DNA of 64,000 bases from Pseudomonas sp. URMO17WK12:I2. Lineage in GTDB: Bacteria > Pseudomonadota > Gammaproteobacteria > Pseudomonadales > Pseudomonadaceae. This document shows positions 17,245-27,294 of this stretch, piece by piece. The stretch covers positions 396,367 through 460,366 of the forward strand of contig NZ_QKYW01000002.1 in assembly GCF_003253735.1 (NCBI RefSeq). The letters run 5' to 3'. Under the pieces are notes generated by a model. The model did not search any database, had not been told where the DNA came from, and worked only from the letters and a program-made list of their open reading frames with translations. The translations under genes and the position numbers were made by a program. Positions within the stretch are counted from its first letter, which is position 1, and each line of letters starts with the position of its first letter.

Positions 17245-17345
17245 CGGCAGCAGGCCCTATCCGCTTCCGGCCAAATGCGGACATTCGACCCTCTGACTGC
17301 TAACGGCCAATTGCTGCCGGTCGCGAGAGGCAGCTTTTGGCCGGG
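17245..17345. repeat. Dispersed palindromic repeat copies
   Basis: Two degenerate units lie side by side: CCGCTTCCGGCCAAATGCGG, then AACGGCCAATTGCTGCCGG with the partner GGCAGCTTTTGGCCG. The arms can fold into hairpins. The same words recur at 25208-25263, 33021-33080 and beside each IS1182-type element. Confidence 0.55.
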
Positions 17346-17372
17346 TTAGCGACGGTCTGGCTTCGACCGTCG
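17346..17372. terminator. Strong hairpin downstream of the integrase remnant
   Basis: AGCGACGGTC and GACCGTCGCT are perfect 10-bp arms around a 7-base loop, just beyond the integrase stop (minus strand). The near-identical hairpin recurs at about 27491-27517 without the integrase. This suggests it is a fixed part of a mobile unit. Confidence 0.5.
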
Positions 17373-17382
17373 CTTTGCATAG

Positions 17383-17769
17383 TCAAACTTCGGTCTGTTC
17401 AGCCATCTCCAAGGCATCATCGACCTCAATCCCCAGATATCGAACAGTGCTCTCCAGCTTCGTATGGCCGAGCAGCAGTTGAACCGCCCGCAGGTTCTTC
17501 GTCCTGCGATAGATCAGTGATGCCTTCGTACGTCTCATGGCGTGAGTGCCATACATGGCCTGATCAAGGCCAATAGCTTTCACCCAGCTTTTTACAATAC
17601 GAGCGTATTGGCGAGTTGATAGATGGTCGGAGGCATGTAACGTGCTCGGAAAAAGGCAGCCCTCGCTACGGAGCTGGGCTTGATGTATCCAGGTCGCGAG
17701 AGCAGACCTTGGTTGCTCAGTGATCACGAACTGTTCTGGCCGCTGCGTTTTTGCTGCATAGAAACGCAT
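17383..17769 (-). pseudogene. 5'-truncated tyrosine recombinase (phage integrase) remnant
   Basis: This 128-residue remainder of a tyrosine recombinase catalytic domain keeps HAMRRTKAS (the H-x-x-R box), LLGHTKLESTVRYLG (the second His and the nucleophilic Tyr) and the C-terminal helix. The first active-site Arg and the whole N-terminal domain are missing. The frame is cut about 35 bases after an IS1182-type terminus (17804-17824), which probably marks the break. It is a small integrase type often scattered in Pseudomonas genomes. It cannot recombine DNA as it stands. Confidence 0.75.
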
Positions 17770-17803
17770 TTTTCGTTCTGTTTCTGACCGTCAAAAGTGC
17801 TCT

Positions 17804-17824
17804 AAAACGTTTTTACACAGCCTC
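17804..17824. repeat. Solo IS1182/MITE-type terminus
   Basis: The reverse complement reads GAGGCTGTGTAAAAACGTTT, identical to the left end of the 8145-8300 element. Outside it lies a degenerate repeat arm (GTCCGCTTCTTACC on the minus strand). No matching second end is obvious within 1 kb. The best partner is the GGCC at 17338-17341. Confidence 0.6.
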
Positions 17825-17907
17825 GGTAAGAAGCGGACGTCAGACATCTGCGACTAAAGTTATTTAGAAGCGGCGGAGCGTAGTAACGATTGCATATTTC
17901 TCGGCTA

Positions 17908-17934
17908 CGCTCCCAAAAACGGAGCGGCTTTTTT
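17908..17934 (+). terminator. Rho-independent terminator before the phosphorelay operon
   Basis: CGCTCC (17908-17913) pairs with GGAGCG (17921-17926), followed by GCTTTTTTG. It lies 36 bases upstream of the HD-GYP gene and insulates it from leftward neighbours. Confidence 0.6.
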
Positions 17935-17969
17935 GAGCTCTCCTCGATTGGCAAGGGAGCCGAAACCCC

Positions 17970-19127
17970 ATGGATAGCCTGCACGATATTCCTCAGCCAA
18001 CTACCGTCCTGGTGGTCGACGACACCCCCGACAATCTGATGCTAATGGTCGATCTGCTCAAGGATCGTTACCGCATCAAAGCAGCCAATAGCGGCGAGAA
18101 GGCGTTGCGTATTCTTGAAAACGACCCGTTACCGGATCTGATTTTGCTCGACATAATGATGCCTGGGCTGTCCGGCTACGAGGTGGCAGAGCGCCTAAAG
18201 AATTCCCCGCGAACTTGCGGTATTCCAATCATCTTCCTTACCGCCATGGCCACTATAGAGGATGAGATCCTCGGCCTTGAGATGGGTGCTGTCGACTACA
18301 TAACCAAGCCGATCAGCCCACCGTTAGTTCTGGCAAGAGTCGATACTCAACTCAAGGTCAAGGCGGCTGCCGACTTCCTGCGCGATCAGAACGATTTTCT
18401 TGAGCAGGAGGTGCAGCGGCGTACCCGTGAGGTGATGGCTATTCAGGACGTCACCATCCATGCAATGGCTTCGCTTGCCGAGACCCGTGATAACGAGACC
18501 GGCAACCATATCCGCCGTACTCAGCACTACATCCGTTTATTGGCGGATTTGCTGCGCGAACATCCACGATTTCGGCAGTTTCTTGATGAGGACACCATTA
18601 GGCTGCTGTTCAAGTCTGCGCCTTTGCATGACATCGGCAAGATCGGAATCCCTGATCACATTTTGCTCAAACCTGGGCGCTTCACCCCGGAAGAATTCGA
18701 GGTAATGAAGACTCACACCACATTGGGGCGCGACGCCATCCAGCATGCCGAGAATCAGCTGGGAGTGAAGGTTGATTTTTTACGTCTTGCCAAGGAAATC
18801 GCATACAGCCACCAGGAAAAATGGGACGGCAGTGGCTATCCAGAGGGGCTGGCCGCAGACGATATTCCTATCAGCGCCCGCTTAATGGCTGTAGCGGACG
18901 TGTACGACGCCCTGATCAGCCGTCGCGTGTACAAGCCAGGTATGCCCCATGAGCAGGCAGTCGGCATCATTCGCGAAGGGCGCGGCTCGCATTTCGATCC
19001 AGATATCTGCGACGTCTTTGTGGCTAACGCAGAGCGCTTTCGGGAAATATCCGAGCGCTTCTCTGATACCGACCAAGACATGGCCAAGCAGCTGGCAACG
19101 CTAGAGAGCATTGCCCAGCAGCCTTGA
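17970..19127 (+). CDS. HD-GYP response regulator (predicted c-di-GMP phosphodiesterase)
   Basis: This 385-residue protein has a receiver domain at about residues 13-130, with phospho-acceptor Asp61 (ILLDIMMPGLSG) and the Lys in DYITKPISPP. A linker helix follows, then an HD-GYP domain at about 165-365. The metal-binding signature is complete: HDIGKIGIPDHILLKPGRF with H220-D221, then KWDGSGYPEGL near 283-293. HD-GYP enzymes hydrolyse cyclic di-GMP, and here phosphorylation of Asp61 would gate activity. The downstream hybrid kinase begins 30 bases after this stop, so the two are probably one operon and a signalling pair. Confidence 0.93.
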   Translation: MDSLHDIPQPTTVLVVDDTPDNLMLMVDLLKDRYRIKAANSGEKALRILENDPLPDLILLDIMMPGLSGYEVAERLKNSPRTCGIPIIFLTAMATIEDEILGLEMGAVDYITKPISPPLVLARVDTQLKVKAAADFLRDQNDFLEQEVQRRTREVMAIQDVTIHAMASLAETRDNETGNHIRRTQHYIRLLADLLREHPRFRQFLDEDTIRLLFKSAPLHDIGKIGIPDHILLKPGRFTPEEFEVMKTHTTLGRDAIQHAENQLGVKVDFLRLAKEIAYSHQEKWDGSGYPEGLAADDIPISARLMAVADVYDALISRRVYKPGMPHEQAVGIIREGRGSHFDPDICDVFVANAERFREISERFSDTDQDMAKQLATLESIAQQP

Positions 19128-19157
19128 GTACAGTGCAGCCCTGCGAAGAGACGATAA

Positions 19158-22100
19158 ATGACCCGATTATTCGACCTGCTGGAACGTCTTCCACTGGGGC
19201 GCAAGCTGCTGATTGGCTTCACCACGCTGCTCGCGATGATCCTATTGCTTGGTGTGCAGAGCTTACGTACTCAGAACTCTCTTAAGCACGAGATGCAGCA
19301 GCTGTATCAGCAAGACTTGGTGGGGATAGAACTGGTGCAGGAGGCCCGGGTGCAGTTGCCTCATGTGATGCAGGCCCTGCAAAGAGCGGTCGGCACCAAC
19401 AATGCGGAAATCCGTATAGCTGCATTGACCCACATGCACGATGCGCAGAAGCGCTTGCAGGAGGCTGTAACTCAGGCACGCCCCACCCTGCGCCGACAGA
19501 CTAGCCTGAACGGCTTGGCTGAGTTCGAGGCTTCCCTGCAACGCCTGCTGGACAGCGGTGATGATGCGCTCGCGCTGGTAGGTCGCGGCTATATGGGCCA
19601 GGCCATGGCTGTGCTCAATAGCCAGGAGTTCATCGATCTAGAGATGGAAAGTGACGCGCTGTTGGATCGTGTGGCGGAAAATAAGAGCGCCGATATCCAC
19701 GATACGGCGAAATACCTCGCCGATTATGCAGTGCGCAGCAGCAATGTCACTTACGCACTGTTGCTGGGTGGTTCAACGCTGGCACTAATACTTGCGTGGT
19801 TGGTGAGCCGATCGATTCGCCTGCCTCTCAACCGGGTACGCGTTGCGGTGGACGAGCTGGCCTCCGGCAAGCTTGATCAGCAGATTCCCCATACAAACCT
19901 GCAAAACGAGACCGGCGACTTGGCGCGTGCCATAGCCAAGCTCCAGCTTGAGTCGCGTCAGCTTGAGCGTCAGCGCTGGATCAAGGGGCACGCTTCCTTG
20001 CTGCAGATCGACCTACAGCAAGCGGAAACGCCGCAGGATCTGGCCCAGGCCTTCTTCGGCCGCATAGTCCCGCAGTTGGGCATGTGTCAGGGGGCGCTGT
20101 ATGTCCTCTATCAGGGAGCTTCACAGCTGCGATTGCTAGGAGGCTACGCCCTGGATGGCCAGAGCCCGCCGTACGTAGAGGTGGAGCTCGGAGAAGGGCT
20201 TGTAGGCCAATGTGCCCGTGATCACCAACCGCGTCAGCTCAACGATCTTCCAAAATCCTTTTGGCATGTGCGTTCCCAATTGGGCGAGGCTCGAGTCAGC
20301 CATCTACTGGTACAGCCGATAATGCGTGGCGAGCGTCTACTCGGCGTGCTGGAGCTAGCCGGGTTCCATCCTCTGGACGAGGACGAGGAACTGCTGCTGC
20401 AGGAGGTGCTGCCTAGGTTGGCTGGTGCGTTGGCGATCATGGAACGTAGCGAAGCCGCTCAGGCATTGCTACAAGAGACGCGTCGCCAAGCAGACGAGAT
20501 GGGAAATCAAGCGCAGCAGCTGGAGCGCCAGGCTCAGGAGTTGGAGGCCCAGCAGGCAGCACTGCGAGCGACCGAGGCCTGGTATCGCGGCATCATTGAG
20601 GCGTCGCCTGACGGCATGTTGGTACTGGGTGCCGACGGCCGCATCATGATGACCAATCCGCAACTCGACGTTCTATTTGGCTATGAACACGGCGAGCTAA
20701 TCGGGGCTTTTGTCGAGCGGTTGGTGCCGCATACTGCTCGCGAACGGCATGTTGGTTTGCGGGACGGTTTCATCGCTAGCGGCACCACGCGTCAGATGGG
20801 CGGTAACTTAGATGACCTGCGCGGCGTGCGCAAAGACGGCAGCCAATTTTCGGTGGAGATTGGCCTCTCCCATCTGCCTAGCCTCGAGGGGCGTGGTATT
20901 TGCGTCTGCGCATCGGTGCGTGACGTCAGTGAGCGCCGTGCGATGGAAACCAAGCTGCGCACGGCAAGTGACCGCTTGAGCCTGGCTCAGGAGGCGGGTG
21001 ACATTGGCTTGTTCGACGTTGATTTGGTTACTGGTCACGACTACTGGACGCCTCAGTTGGAGCATATGTTCGGGCTCAAAGCTGGCGAATTCGGTGGGAC
21101 CATGGCGCACTGGAATGCAATGCTACATCCCGATGATGCAGAAGCTGCTGATGCCTCTTACGCGGAGGCGATTATCAGCGGTATCGACCGCTTTGAACTG
21201 GACTTCCGCATCGTACGGCGGAACGACGGCGCGGTACGCACCTTCAAGTCGCTCAGCCGTTTCACTCGTGCCGCGGATGGCACGCCACTGCGTGCGACCG
21301 GTGTCAACATCGACATCACCGAGCTGGTCGAGGCGCGGGGGGTGGCTGAGGAGGCCACTCGAGCCAAGAGCGAGTTCCTCGCCAATATGAGCCATGAAAT
21401 TCGTACTCCGATGAATGCCATCATCGGCATGAGCCACCTAGCGTTGCGCACCGAACTGGACAGCAGACAGCGCAACTACATCGAGAAGGTGCATCGCTCG
21501 GCGGAGAATCTGCTAGGCATCATCAATGACATCCTCGACTTCTCCAAGATCGAGGCGGGCAGAATGAGCCTTGAGCACATTCCTTTCCGTCTGGAGGACG
21601 TACTCGACAGCTTCGCGAGCATGGTCGGCCTGAAGGCCGAAGACAAGGGGCTGGAGTTGCTGTTCCATACCCAACCGGAATTGACTACTGCGCTGGTTGG
21701 CGATCCCCTGCGCCTGGGACAGGTGCTTATTAATCTGGGCAACAATGCCGCCAAGTTCACCGAGCGCGGTGAGATTGTGGTCGGCGCAGAGCAGATTGGT
21801 GCGAACGACGAGCAGGTTGAGCTGCATTTCTGGGTGCGTGATACCGGTATCGGTATGACGCCCGAGCAGTGCGAGCGAATGTTCCAGTCGTTCAGCCAAG
21901 CCGACAGTTCGACCACACGCAAGTACGGGGGCACCGGGTTAGGTCTGTCCATTTCGAAGAAGCTGGTGGAGCTGATGCAAGGACGAATCTGGGTGGAGAG
22001 CGTGCCGGGACTGGGCTCTACCTTCCATTTTCAGGTGCGCCTAGGCATACAACATGGTGTACAGCCACGGCGCATGTTCAGGGCAGACGAATTGCCGGGT

Positions 22101-23564
22101 ATGCGTGTGCTGGTGGTGGACGACAACGCCAGCGCCCGCGAAATCCTATCGGGTATGGCGCGCAGCTTCGGCCTAGAGGTAGATGTCGCCGAGAACGGCA
22201 GTATGGCCCTTCGTCTATTGGCCGATGCCGAGGCGCGCGAGCTGCCTTACGACTTAGTGCTGATGGACTGGCGGATGCCTGGTATGGACGGCATGGAAAC
22301 GGTGAGCCGAATGCGTTCTGGCAACCTGCGCCTCACGCCGTCAGTGATCATGGTTACCGCGTTCGGCCGTGACGACGCCCGCGATGAGGCCGAGCGGCAG
22401 GGCATCCAACTGCCAATTGTGCTGACCAAGCCGGTTACCCCATCGTCATTGCTCGAAGCCATCGGCGCAGTGTTGGGCCGGGTGCCCCAGGGTGAGACCC
22501 GGACGAGCGAGCGTTCCGAGCAGAGTGCCAACACTGTTGCCGGACTACGCGGCGCACGGTTGCTGCTGGTGGAGGACAATGAGTTGAATCAGGAACTCGC
22601 GTGGGAGCTGCTGGAGAGCGCCGGGATACAGTTGCGCCTGGCGCGGCATGGCCAGGAAGCTCTGGACATCCTGGTTGCCGATGCCGACTTCGACGGTGTG
22701 CTGATGGACTGCCAGATGCCGGTAATGGACGGCTATACCGCCACTCGCAGAATCCGTGAGCAGGCACGTTTCTCGGAATTACCGGTACTGGCTATGACCG
22801 CCAACGCGATGGAGGGTGATCGCGAGCGTGCGCTGGCCTGTGGTATGAACGACCACATATCCAAACCACTGAACGTCGACGGCATGTTCGCCACTCTGGC
22901 CAAGTGGATCCATCCCAAGACTTCTCGCCATGAGCCGGCACCGTCATTGCCGGAGCCGGCTTTGGACGACCTGCCGCAGCATATCGAGGGCATCGACATC
23001 GCGGCCGGCTTGAGCACCTGTATGGGGCGTCGTGATCTCTACCTGCGCCTGTTGCGAAAATTCCGTGATACCCAAACTGGCTTCGTTGAGCAGTTCCAAG
23101 CTGCCTTAACCGATCCGGACACCAGCGCTGCCGGCCGACTCGCCCATAGCCTGCGGGGCACCGCCGGTAATATTGGCGCCAAGACTGTGGCCCAGGCTGC
23201 AGGCGCGCTTGAGGGAGCCTGCCAGTCCGGCGATCAGGAGCTGACAATTCGCAGTTTAGTGGCCGAGGTGCAGCGATGCCTGGCGCCGATCCTGGCGGCC
23301 TTAACCGCTCTGGGCAATGGCCCTGCGAGCCCGGAGAACGCTGTTCGGTGTAACGACGCTGAGTTGGAGCGGGAACTGACCTTACTAGCGCGTTTGCTGG
23401 GTGAGAGCGACACGGCTGCCGTGACGGTTCTTGAGGAGCTGCGCCGACAGCCGCTTGATCAGCTCATGGCTAAGCGCCTTGTGCTAGTGGCTCAACAGGT
23501 TGAGCTATTTGACTTTGACCGAGCCCTGGCGTTCTTGCAGGGCGAGTCAGCAACAGGCGCCTGA
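19158..23564 (+). CDS. Hybrid sensor histidine kinase with GAF, two PAS, two REC and HPt domains
   Basis: This 1468-residue membrane kinase is anchored by TM1 (about residues 10-30) and TM2 (about 193-212), which bracket a periplasmic helical sensor. A HAMP domain follows, then GAF (about 275-420), a coiled coil (about 430-470), two PAS domains (about 475-590 and 600-715) and HisKA with His746 ([16 protein letters not shown]). The HATPase follows (about 840-955, with [17 protein letters not shown]). Two receivers come next, with Asp1037 ([11 protein letters not shown]) and Asp1184 ([11 protein letters not shown]), then an HPt domain with His1330 ([14 protein letters not shown]). All phosphorelay residues are present, so the whole His-Asp-His relay is in one chain. 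The likely outputs are the neighbouring HD-GYP and double-receiver proteins. Confidence 0.93.
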   Translation: MTRLFDLLERLPLGRKLLIGFTTLLAMILLLGVQSLRTQNSLKHEMQQLYQQDLVGIELVQEARVQLPHVMQALQRAVGTNNAEIRIAALTHMHDAQKRLQEAVTQARPTLRRQTSLNGLAEFEASLQRLLDSGDDALALVGRGYMGQAMAVLNSQEFIDLEMESDALLDRVAENKSADIHDTAKYLADYAVRSSNVTYALLLGGSTLALILAWLVSRSIRLPLNRVRVAVDELASGKLDQQIPHTNLQNETGDLARAIAKLQLESRQLERQRWIKGHASLLQIDLQQAETPQDLAQAFFGRIVPQLGMCQGALYVLYQGASQLRLLGGYALDGQSPPYVEVELGEGLVGQCARDHQPRQLNDLPKSFWHVRSQLGEARVSHLLVQPIMRGERLLGVLELAGFHPLDEDEELLLQEVLPRLAGALAIMERSEAAQALLQETRRQADEMGNQAQQLERQAQELEAQQAALRATEAWYRGIIEASPDGMLVLGADGRIMMTNPQLDVLFGYEHGELIGAFVERLVPHTARERHVGLRDGFIASGTTRQMGGNLDDLRGVRKDGSQFSVEIGLSHLPSLEGRGICVCASVRDVSERRAMETKLRTASDRLSLAQEAGDIGLFDVDLVTGHDYWTPQLEHMFGLKAGEFGGTMAHWNAMLHPDDAEAADASYAEAIISGIDRFELDFRIVRRNDGAVRTFKSLSRFTRAADGTPLRATGVNIDITELVEARGVAEEATRAKSEFLANMSHEIRTPMNAIIGMSHLALRTELDSRQRNYIEKVHRSAENLLGIINDILDFSKIEAGRMSLEHIPFRLEDVLDSFASMVGLKAEDKGLELLFHTQPELTTALVGDPLRLGQVLINLGNNAAKFTERGEIVVGAEQIGANDEQVELHFWVRDTGIGMTPEQCERMFQSFSQADSSTTRKYGGTGLGLSISKKLVELMQGRIWVESVPGLGSTFHFQVRLGIQHGVQPRRMFRADELPGMRVLVVDDNASAREILSGMARSFGLEVDVAENGSMALRLLADAEARELPYDLVLMDWRMPGMDGMETVSRMRSGNLRLTPSVIMVTAFGRDDARDEAERQGIQLPIVLTKPVTPSSLLEAIGAVLGRVPQGETRTSERSEQSANTVAGLRGARLLLVEDNELNQELAWELLESAGIQLRLARHGQEALDILVADADFDGVLMDCQMPVMDGYTATRRIREQARFSELPVLAMTANAMEGDRERALACGMNDHISKPLNVDGMFATLAKWIHPKTSRHEPAPSLPEPALDDLPQHIEGIDIAAGLSTCMGRRDLYLRLLRKFRDTQTGFVEQFQAALTDPDTSAAGRLAHSLRGTAGNIGAKTVAQAAGALEGACQSGDQELTIRSLVAEVQRCLAPILAALTALGNGPASPENAVRCNDAELERELTLLARLLGESDTAAVTVLEELRRQPLDQLMAKRLVLVAQQVELFDFDRALAFLQGESATGA

Positions 23565-23604
23565 CTGGCGTTTCCCGATCCGCCGAATTGGAGCCCTACG
23601 CATT

Positions 23605-25170
23605 ATGATCACCGCCGATACCGTATTCTTAGTCGTCGACGATGCCGACACCATGCGCAGGGTCAATAGTAGCCAATTGGAGCGTCTAGGGGCACGACAC
23701 ATCCTCACTGCTACCAATGGTGCAGAGGCCCTCGCGGTACTAAAAGCGCGTAAGGTAAACGTGATTCTTTCTGACTGGAACATGCCGGTCATGGATGGCC
23801 TGACTTTGTTGCGCAGGGTACGCAGTGACCCCAAGTTGGCCATGCTTCCCTTCATCATGATTACCGCAGAGAGCTCTCGCTCCCAAATTACCGAGGCCAT
23901 CGCTGCCGGTGTCAGCAACATACTGATCAAACCCTATACCGCCAATGACCTTTCGCAGCGCGTAACGCGTGCCATGAGTCACCGTCCTCGGCTGCATTCG
24001 CCACCAGTGAATGCCGAGCCGGCCCAAGAGCTAAAAGTTGAGGAGCGTCGTCCCACGCTGCTGGTGGTCGATGACGTACCGGACAACCTAGCACTGATTG
24101 CTGGGCTGTTTCAGAACGAGTATCGCGTATTGGCTGCGCGCGACGGACGCAGTGCATTAGCCATCTGTACTTCTGAGTCCCCGCCAGACCTAGTTCTTCT
24201 GGATGTGATGATGCCGAATATGGACGGTTTCGAACTGGCCCAGCACCTTCGCAGCCATCCCAACGCTAGCCGCATCCCGGTCATTTTCATCACGGCCATG
24301 AGCGATCCGGCAGCACAGCTGCGTGGGCTTGAGCTGGGCGCAGTGGATTTTGTCAGTAAGCCGGTTGATCCCACGTCGCTACATCTTCGGGTGGTCAATC
24401 TGTTACGCCTGGTAGAGCAACGCAACGATCTGCAACAGGAGTACGACACCATGCTGGAGCTGGAGCGCTTGCGTGAGGAGGCCAGCAGTATTTCACGCCA
24501 TGATCTGAAAGCGCCTCTGTGCAATATTCTCGGCTTGGCCCGCGGCCTGCTTGAAGGGGGCAACCTGCTGCCGCGCCAGTCGCAGATGCTGCACAGCCTA
24601 GAAACCGACGGCCAGAACCTGCTAGGAATGATCGACATGGCTGGCGACATTTACAAGATCGAGACCGGTCGTTTCGAACTGAAGCCGGTCGCGGTCGAAC
24701 TGCTGCCTCTAGTAAGGCGCCTATGCGACTCGGCCAGGCTGACCTACCAGGCAAAAAAACTAACAATTGAAGTATTGGCGGAAAACACCAACGAATCGAC
24801 ACCAGTGCTAGCTAGCGGAGACGAATTACTGTGCTTTTCGCTACTAAACAACCTGCTGAAAAATGCCTGTGAGGCGGCCCCCGAGAAAAGCCGCGTGCGG
24901 CTCATATTGACACCCTCCGACCATGTTGAATTGGTAATGGAGAACCAGCCAGCGGTACCCGTGGCATTTCGGTCACGCTTCTTCGAAAAGTACGCGAGCC
25001 ATGGCAAATCTAGTGGTACGGGGCTGGGCACCTACTCAGCAAAATTACTAGCGGAGGCCCAGCAAGGCAGCTTGGAGTTGGAAGTGGATGACGAGGCGAA
25101 CCTGACACGCTTACGGTTGCAGTTGCCGCCTAGAAAATTAAGCTCTGCAGTTTTGGCTAATCAGATCTAG
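23605..25170 (+). CDS. Double-receiver histidine kinase (REC-REC-HisKA-HATPase)
   Basis: This 521-residue soluble protein has REC1 at about residues 5-125 (Asp57 in LSDWNMPVMDG, CheY-like) and REC2 at about 150-270 (Asp200 in LLDVMMPNMDG). A coiled coil leads to a HisKA-like helix with His299 (SISRHDLKAPLCNILGLARG). The ATPase domain has NNLLKNACEAAP and GKSSGTGLGTYSAK. Having receivers before the kinase means its own phosphotransfer is controlled by upstream signals. The ATG at 23605 is chosen because the receiver begins immediately; a longer frame overlaps the kinase gene's end. It is third gene of the operon, 40 bases after the hybrid kinase. Confidence 0.9.
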   Translation: MITADTVFLVVDDADTMRRVNSSQLERLGARHILTATNGAEALAVLKARKVNVILSDWNMPVMDGLTLLRRVRSDPKLAMLPFIMITAESSRSQITEAIAAGVSNILIKPYTANDLSQRVTRAMSHRPRLHSPPVNAEPAQELKVEERRPTLLVVDDVPDNLALIAGLFQNEYRVLAARDGRSALAICTSESPPDLVLLDVMMPNMDGFELAQHLRSHPNASRIPVIFITAMSDPAAQLRGLELGAVDFVSKPVDPTSLHLRVVNLLRLVEQRNDLQQEYDTMLELERLREEASSISRHDLKAPLCNILGLARGLLEGGNLLPRQSQMLHSLETDGQNLLGMIDMAGDIYKIETGRFELKPVAVELLPLVRRLCDSARLTYQAKKLTIEVLAENTNESTPVLASGDELLCFSLLNNLLKNACEAAPEKSRVRLILTPSDHVELVMENQPAVPVAFRSRFFEKYASHGKSSGTGLGTYSAKLLAEAQQGSLELEVDDEANLTRLRLQLPPRKLSSAVLANQI

Positions 25171-25207
25171 GCCAAGCAGGGTAAGGGCGCCTCTAACTAC
25201 TCACTGA

Positions 25208-25263
25208 CAGCTTCTGGCCGGTAGCGGCCCGTCCTCACCGGCTGCAATCGGCCAAAAGCGGAC
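25208..25263. repeat. Dispersed palindromic repeat (intact copy)
   Basis: This is the best-preserved unit in the window. The left arm CAGCTTCTGGCCGGTAGCGG and the right arm GGCTGCAATCGGCCAAAAGC pair with a few mismatches around CCCGTCCTCACC, followed by GGAC. It is the target context in which the IS and MITE copies are found. Confidence 0.65.
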
Positions 25264-25452
25264 GATCACAGGGGTTAGTAGGCATCACTAGAAGCCTATA
25301 GAATCCGGTGCGATTCAAAAAGTACTGCCTAAGACATCGCAGTGTGCGAGCCAGTATGACCACTAGAGCGAAAGCTCTTGTTAGCGTAAGGTTCAGCGTC
25401 GTCTTTGCCAACTTCTGCGCCCGCTTCAAACTCTTTACTTGTCGTCTCCATG

Positions 25453-25959
25453 CTAATTCCGTTTTGCAGATTGGTTATTACGTCGATGATACTCTTCTAG
25501 AGTTTGCGCGACCTCATCCCGTGTCTGTGACGGATCGTGCTTATAGAGCAGTGCAGCGAACTCGAAGCTGTTTAGGCCATTCACCCAAGGGCGATTGCTT
25601 CTAATTCGCTGCACTGGATCCGCCCCCATTTTCAATAAATGACTAAGTAGATTTGGTTCGGCCTTCAGGACTGCCACATTTAGCGCTGATGTACCTTCGC
25701 TATCGGGAGCATCAAGGGAACACCCATTAGCAATTTGTTTTTCAATAAGATAAATCACTTCATTTTTGTCGACGCCATTTAAGCTGTAAGCAGTAGCAGT
25801 GAATGCGACTATTGGTTCTTTTTTGCCTCTATAAATAATCGTGCATAGCTTTTCGGCGGTAGCCTCACTAAGTGTCTGCATTGCCTCTAGCTCACCGCCA
25901 TGAACCCTCAAGCAAAAAATTGCAGCCATTGATGCCAGGCCGGCAGTAATCAGGCGCAT
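25453..25959 (-). CDS. Exported ankyrin-repeat protein
   Basis: This 168-residue protein has an N-terminal signal-like segment (MRLITAGLASMAAIFCLRVHG). About one and a half ankyrin repeats follow: LIEKQIANGCSLDAPDSEGT, then SALNVAVLKAEPNLLSHLLK and MGADP. Ankyrin repeats mediate protein-protein contacts; periplasmic versions in gamma-proteobacteria often act as inhibitors or immunity-type partners. GGAG precedes the ATG. Base composition is lower in GC than the phosphorelay genes, suggesting transfer. The partner is unknown. Confidence 0.75.
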   Translation of the reverse strand: MRLITAGLASMAAIFCLRVHGGELEAMQTLSEATAEKLCTIIYRGKKEPIVAFTATAYSLNGVDKNEVIYLIEKQIANGCSLDAPDSEGTSALNVAVLKAEPNLLSHLLKMGADPVQRIRSNRPWVNGLNSFEFAALLYKHDPSQTRDEVAQTLEEYHRRNNQSAKRN

Positions 25960-26180
25960 ATTGTCTCCAGAATTTTTGATCGACTTAGGTTCTGTACGAA
26001 AAGCACTGCCGTATACACCGTGACTTATTTCCTGTGCACTCAGAGTAGCAATAAGAATAAAGACTTAGGTAGAGCATAGAAAACAACTGACGGGACAATT
26101 GACAATACACCTGAACTTCCATTTCATCTATCAATCCTATTGCGTGAGGCGAGTATTTGCTGCTAAGCGGTTTTAGTAAT

Positions 26181-26552
26181 TTAAAGCGTTGGGGATATCA
26201 ATTTTAGTTTTTTCACCAAATAATCATTATCAAAGCTGATTTCCAAATAGCTGGCCTTCCAGTCCCAATGGCACTGGCCGAGATCATATCCCAGAGACGT
26301 TGCCGCCGCTCGGTTAGGTTTTCCAAGGACTTCCAGAACTGCCGGCTTGTCAAGACCGGTAATAATTTTACTTTCCATCAGATCCAAGGCCATGCCGCCG
26401 CGTATGCAACCAGGATCGTTCGTCAAAAACTTATTAGACCTTTCCTTCCACTCTCTGGAGTTGAAAGTTTCAATTGGCTGATGCATTGCAGTAAAATTCA
26501 GATAAACTAAATACACAAGAGTTGTAATGATAGCGATAACAACTATTTTCAA
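26181..26552 (-). CDS. Membrane-anchored small unknown protein
   Basis: This 123-residue protein has one N-terminal membrane segment (VVIAIITTLVYLVYLNFTAM) and a soluble C-terminal part. That part has a cysteine near residue 49 (NDPGCIRGGMALDLM) and the motif GLDKPAVLEVLGKPNRAA followed by YDLGQCHWDW. The GxxxxxVxxxLGxP pattern resembles the 'start site' of SmpA/OmlA-like (BamE-fold) domains. The start is TTG, because GAGGAG lies eight bases upstream and no ATG is available. Function is unknown; a periplasmic BamE-fold domain is my best guess. Confidence 0.65.
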   Translation of the reverse strand: MKIVVIAIITTLVYLVYLNFTAMHQPIETFNSREWKERSNKFLTNDPGCIRGGMALDLMESKIITGLDKPAVLEVLGKPNRAAATSLGYDLGQCHWDWKASYLEISFDNDYLVKKLKLISPTL

Positions 26553-26601
26553 GACCGCTTCTCCTCGCTATCCCGCTCGATCTTCAAATGTAGGCGCAAA
26601 C

Positions 26602-26953
26602 CTAATCAGGGAAGAACATTTTGTAATTTTCGAGAGTCATTAACAGCATTAGCACCGCAACAGAAACGAACAATACTATACATAACACAAACTGAACGGG
26701 CTTTCTTTCCAAGGGGTCGGTTGCACGCGTCCATAGTCACTAGGCGCACCAGGCACGGTTTTCAGGGAAACACAAACAACTGCTGTCATTAGGGAAGCGA
26801 ATGACATGCTTACACCGGAAACAAGAACCGAAACCTTGTACAGATCGCCACTTGTAACAGCAGCGATGACAACCGAATCGCGCTAACTATAATCGCCCAA
26901 TACGATGCAGTTCTAACCAAGGCTATGGATGAGCCAGATTGCTTGCTCGACAT
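26602..26953 (-). pseudogene. Frameshifted small membrane-protein gene
   Basis: An RBS (AAGGGAG) and ATG at 26953 begin MSSKQSGSSIALVRTASYWA. The frame then shifts, and SVVIAAVTSGDLYKVSVLVS continues in another frame. A further shift gives PVQFVLCIVLFVSVAVLML and MTLENYKMFFPD before TAG at 26602. Three overlapping hydrophobic pieces in three frames point to one decayed membrane protein of about 110 residues with at least two indels. Confidence 0.4.
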
Positions 26954-27079
26954 AATCGGCTGACTCCCTTCAGCTAATTTAGAAATAATCTATCCAATCA
27001 TCTTGCCTGAAAAACAAGCTGGATTTATTTCATTCATACAATCCCCCTGCCACCACCAAAAGGGCTTCGAGCCCAGTAA

Positions 27080-27163
27080 CTACCTTTGAAAAACAAATCG
27101 ACTCACCCACAGACTTGCGCCGGTAGAGATCAATATGCCAATGATATAAATCAGAGCTACCAT
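27080..27163 (-). CDS. Possible 27-residue membrane peptide
   Basis: An ATG at 27163 overlaps the stop of the preceding small ORF (ATGGTAG). It encodes MVALIYIIGILISTGASLWV and a short basic tail ending FQR. It is a single hydrophobic helix. Translational coupling to the upstream 45-residue ORF is plausible. Confidence 0.35.
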   Translation of the reverse strand: MVALIYIIGILISTGASLWVSRFVFQR

Positions 27164-27294
27164 TTAGACTGATGTCCCTTGGCTAACTCAGCTTTTACCA
27201 GATAACAGCCGACAGTGAACCCAGGACAGCTAACATTCATAGCCTGCACCCTAGCTAGAAAATAAACACCGACGGCGACTACAAATACAATCAC
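27157..27294 (-). CDS. Possible 45-residue single-helix membrane protein
   Basis: A GTG at 27294 opens VIVFVVAVGVYFLARVQAMN, followed by VSCPGFTVGCYLVKAELAKG and HQSKW. It has one N-terminal helix with two later cysteines. No clear RBS is present, and the frame is open upstream without a start codon. It lies in a minus-strand cluster of tiny hydrophobic ORFs between 26.6 and 27.3 kb. Confidence 0.35.
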   Translation of the reverse strand: MIVFVVAVGVYFLARVQAMNVSCPGFTVGCYLVKAELAKGHQSKW

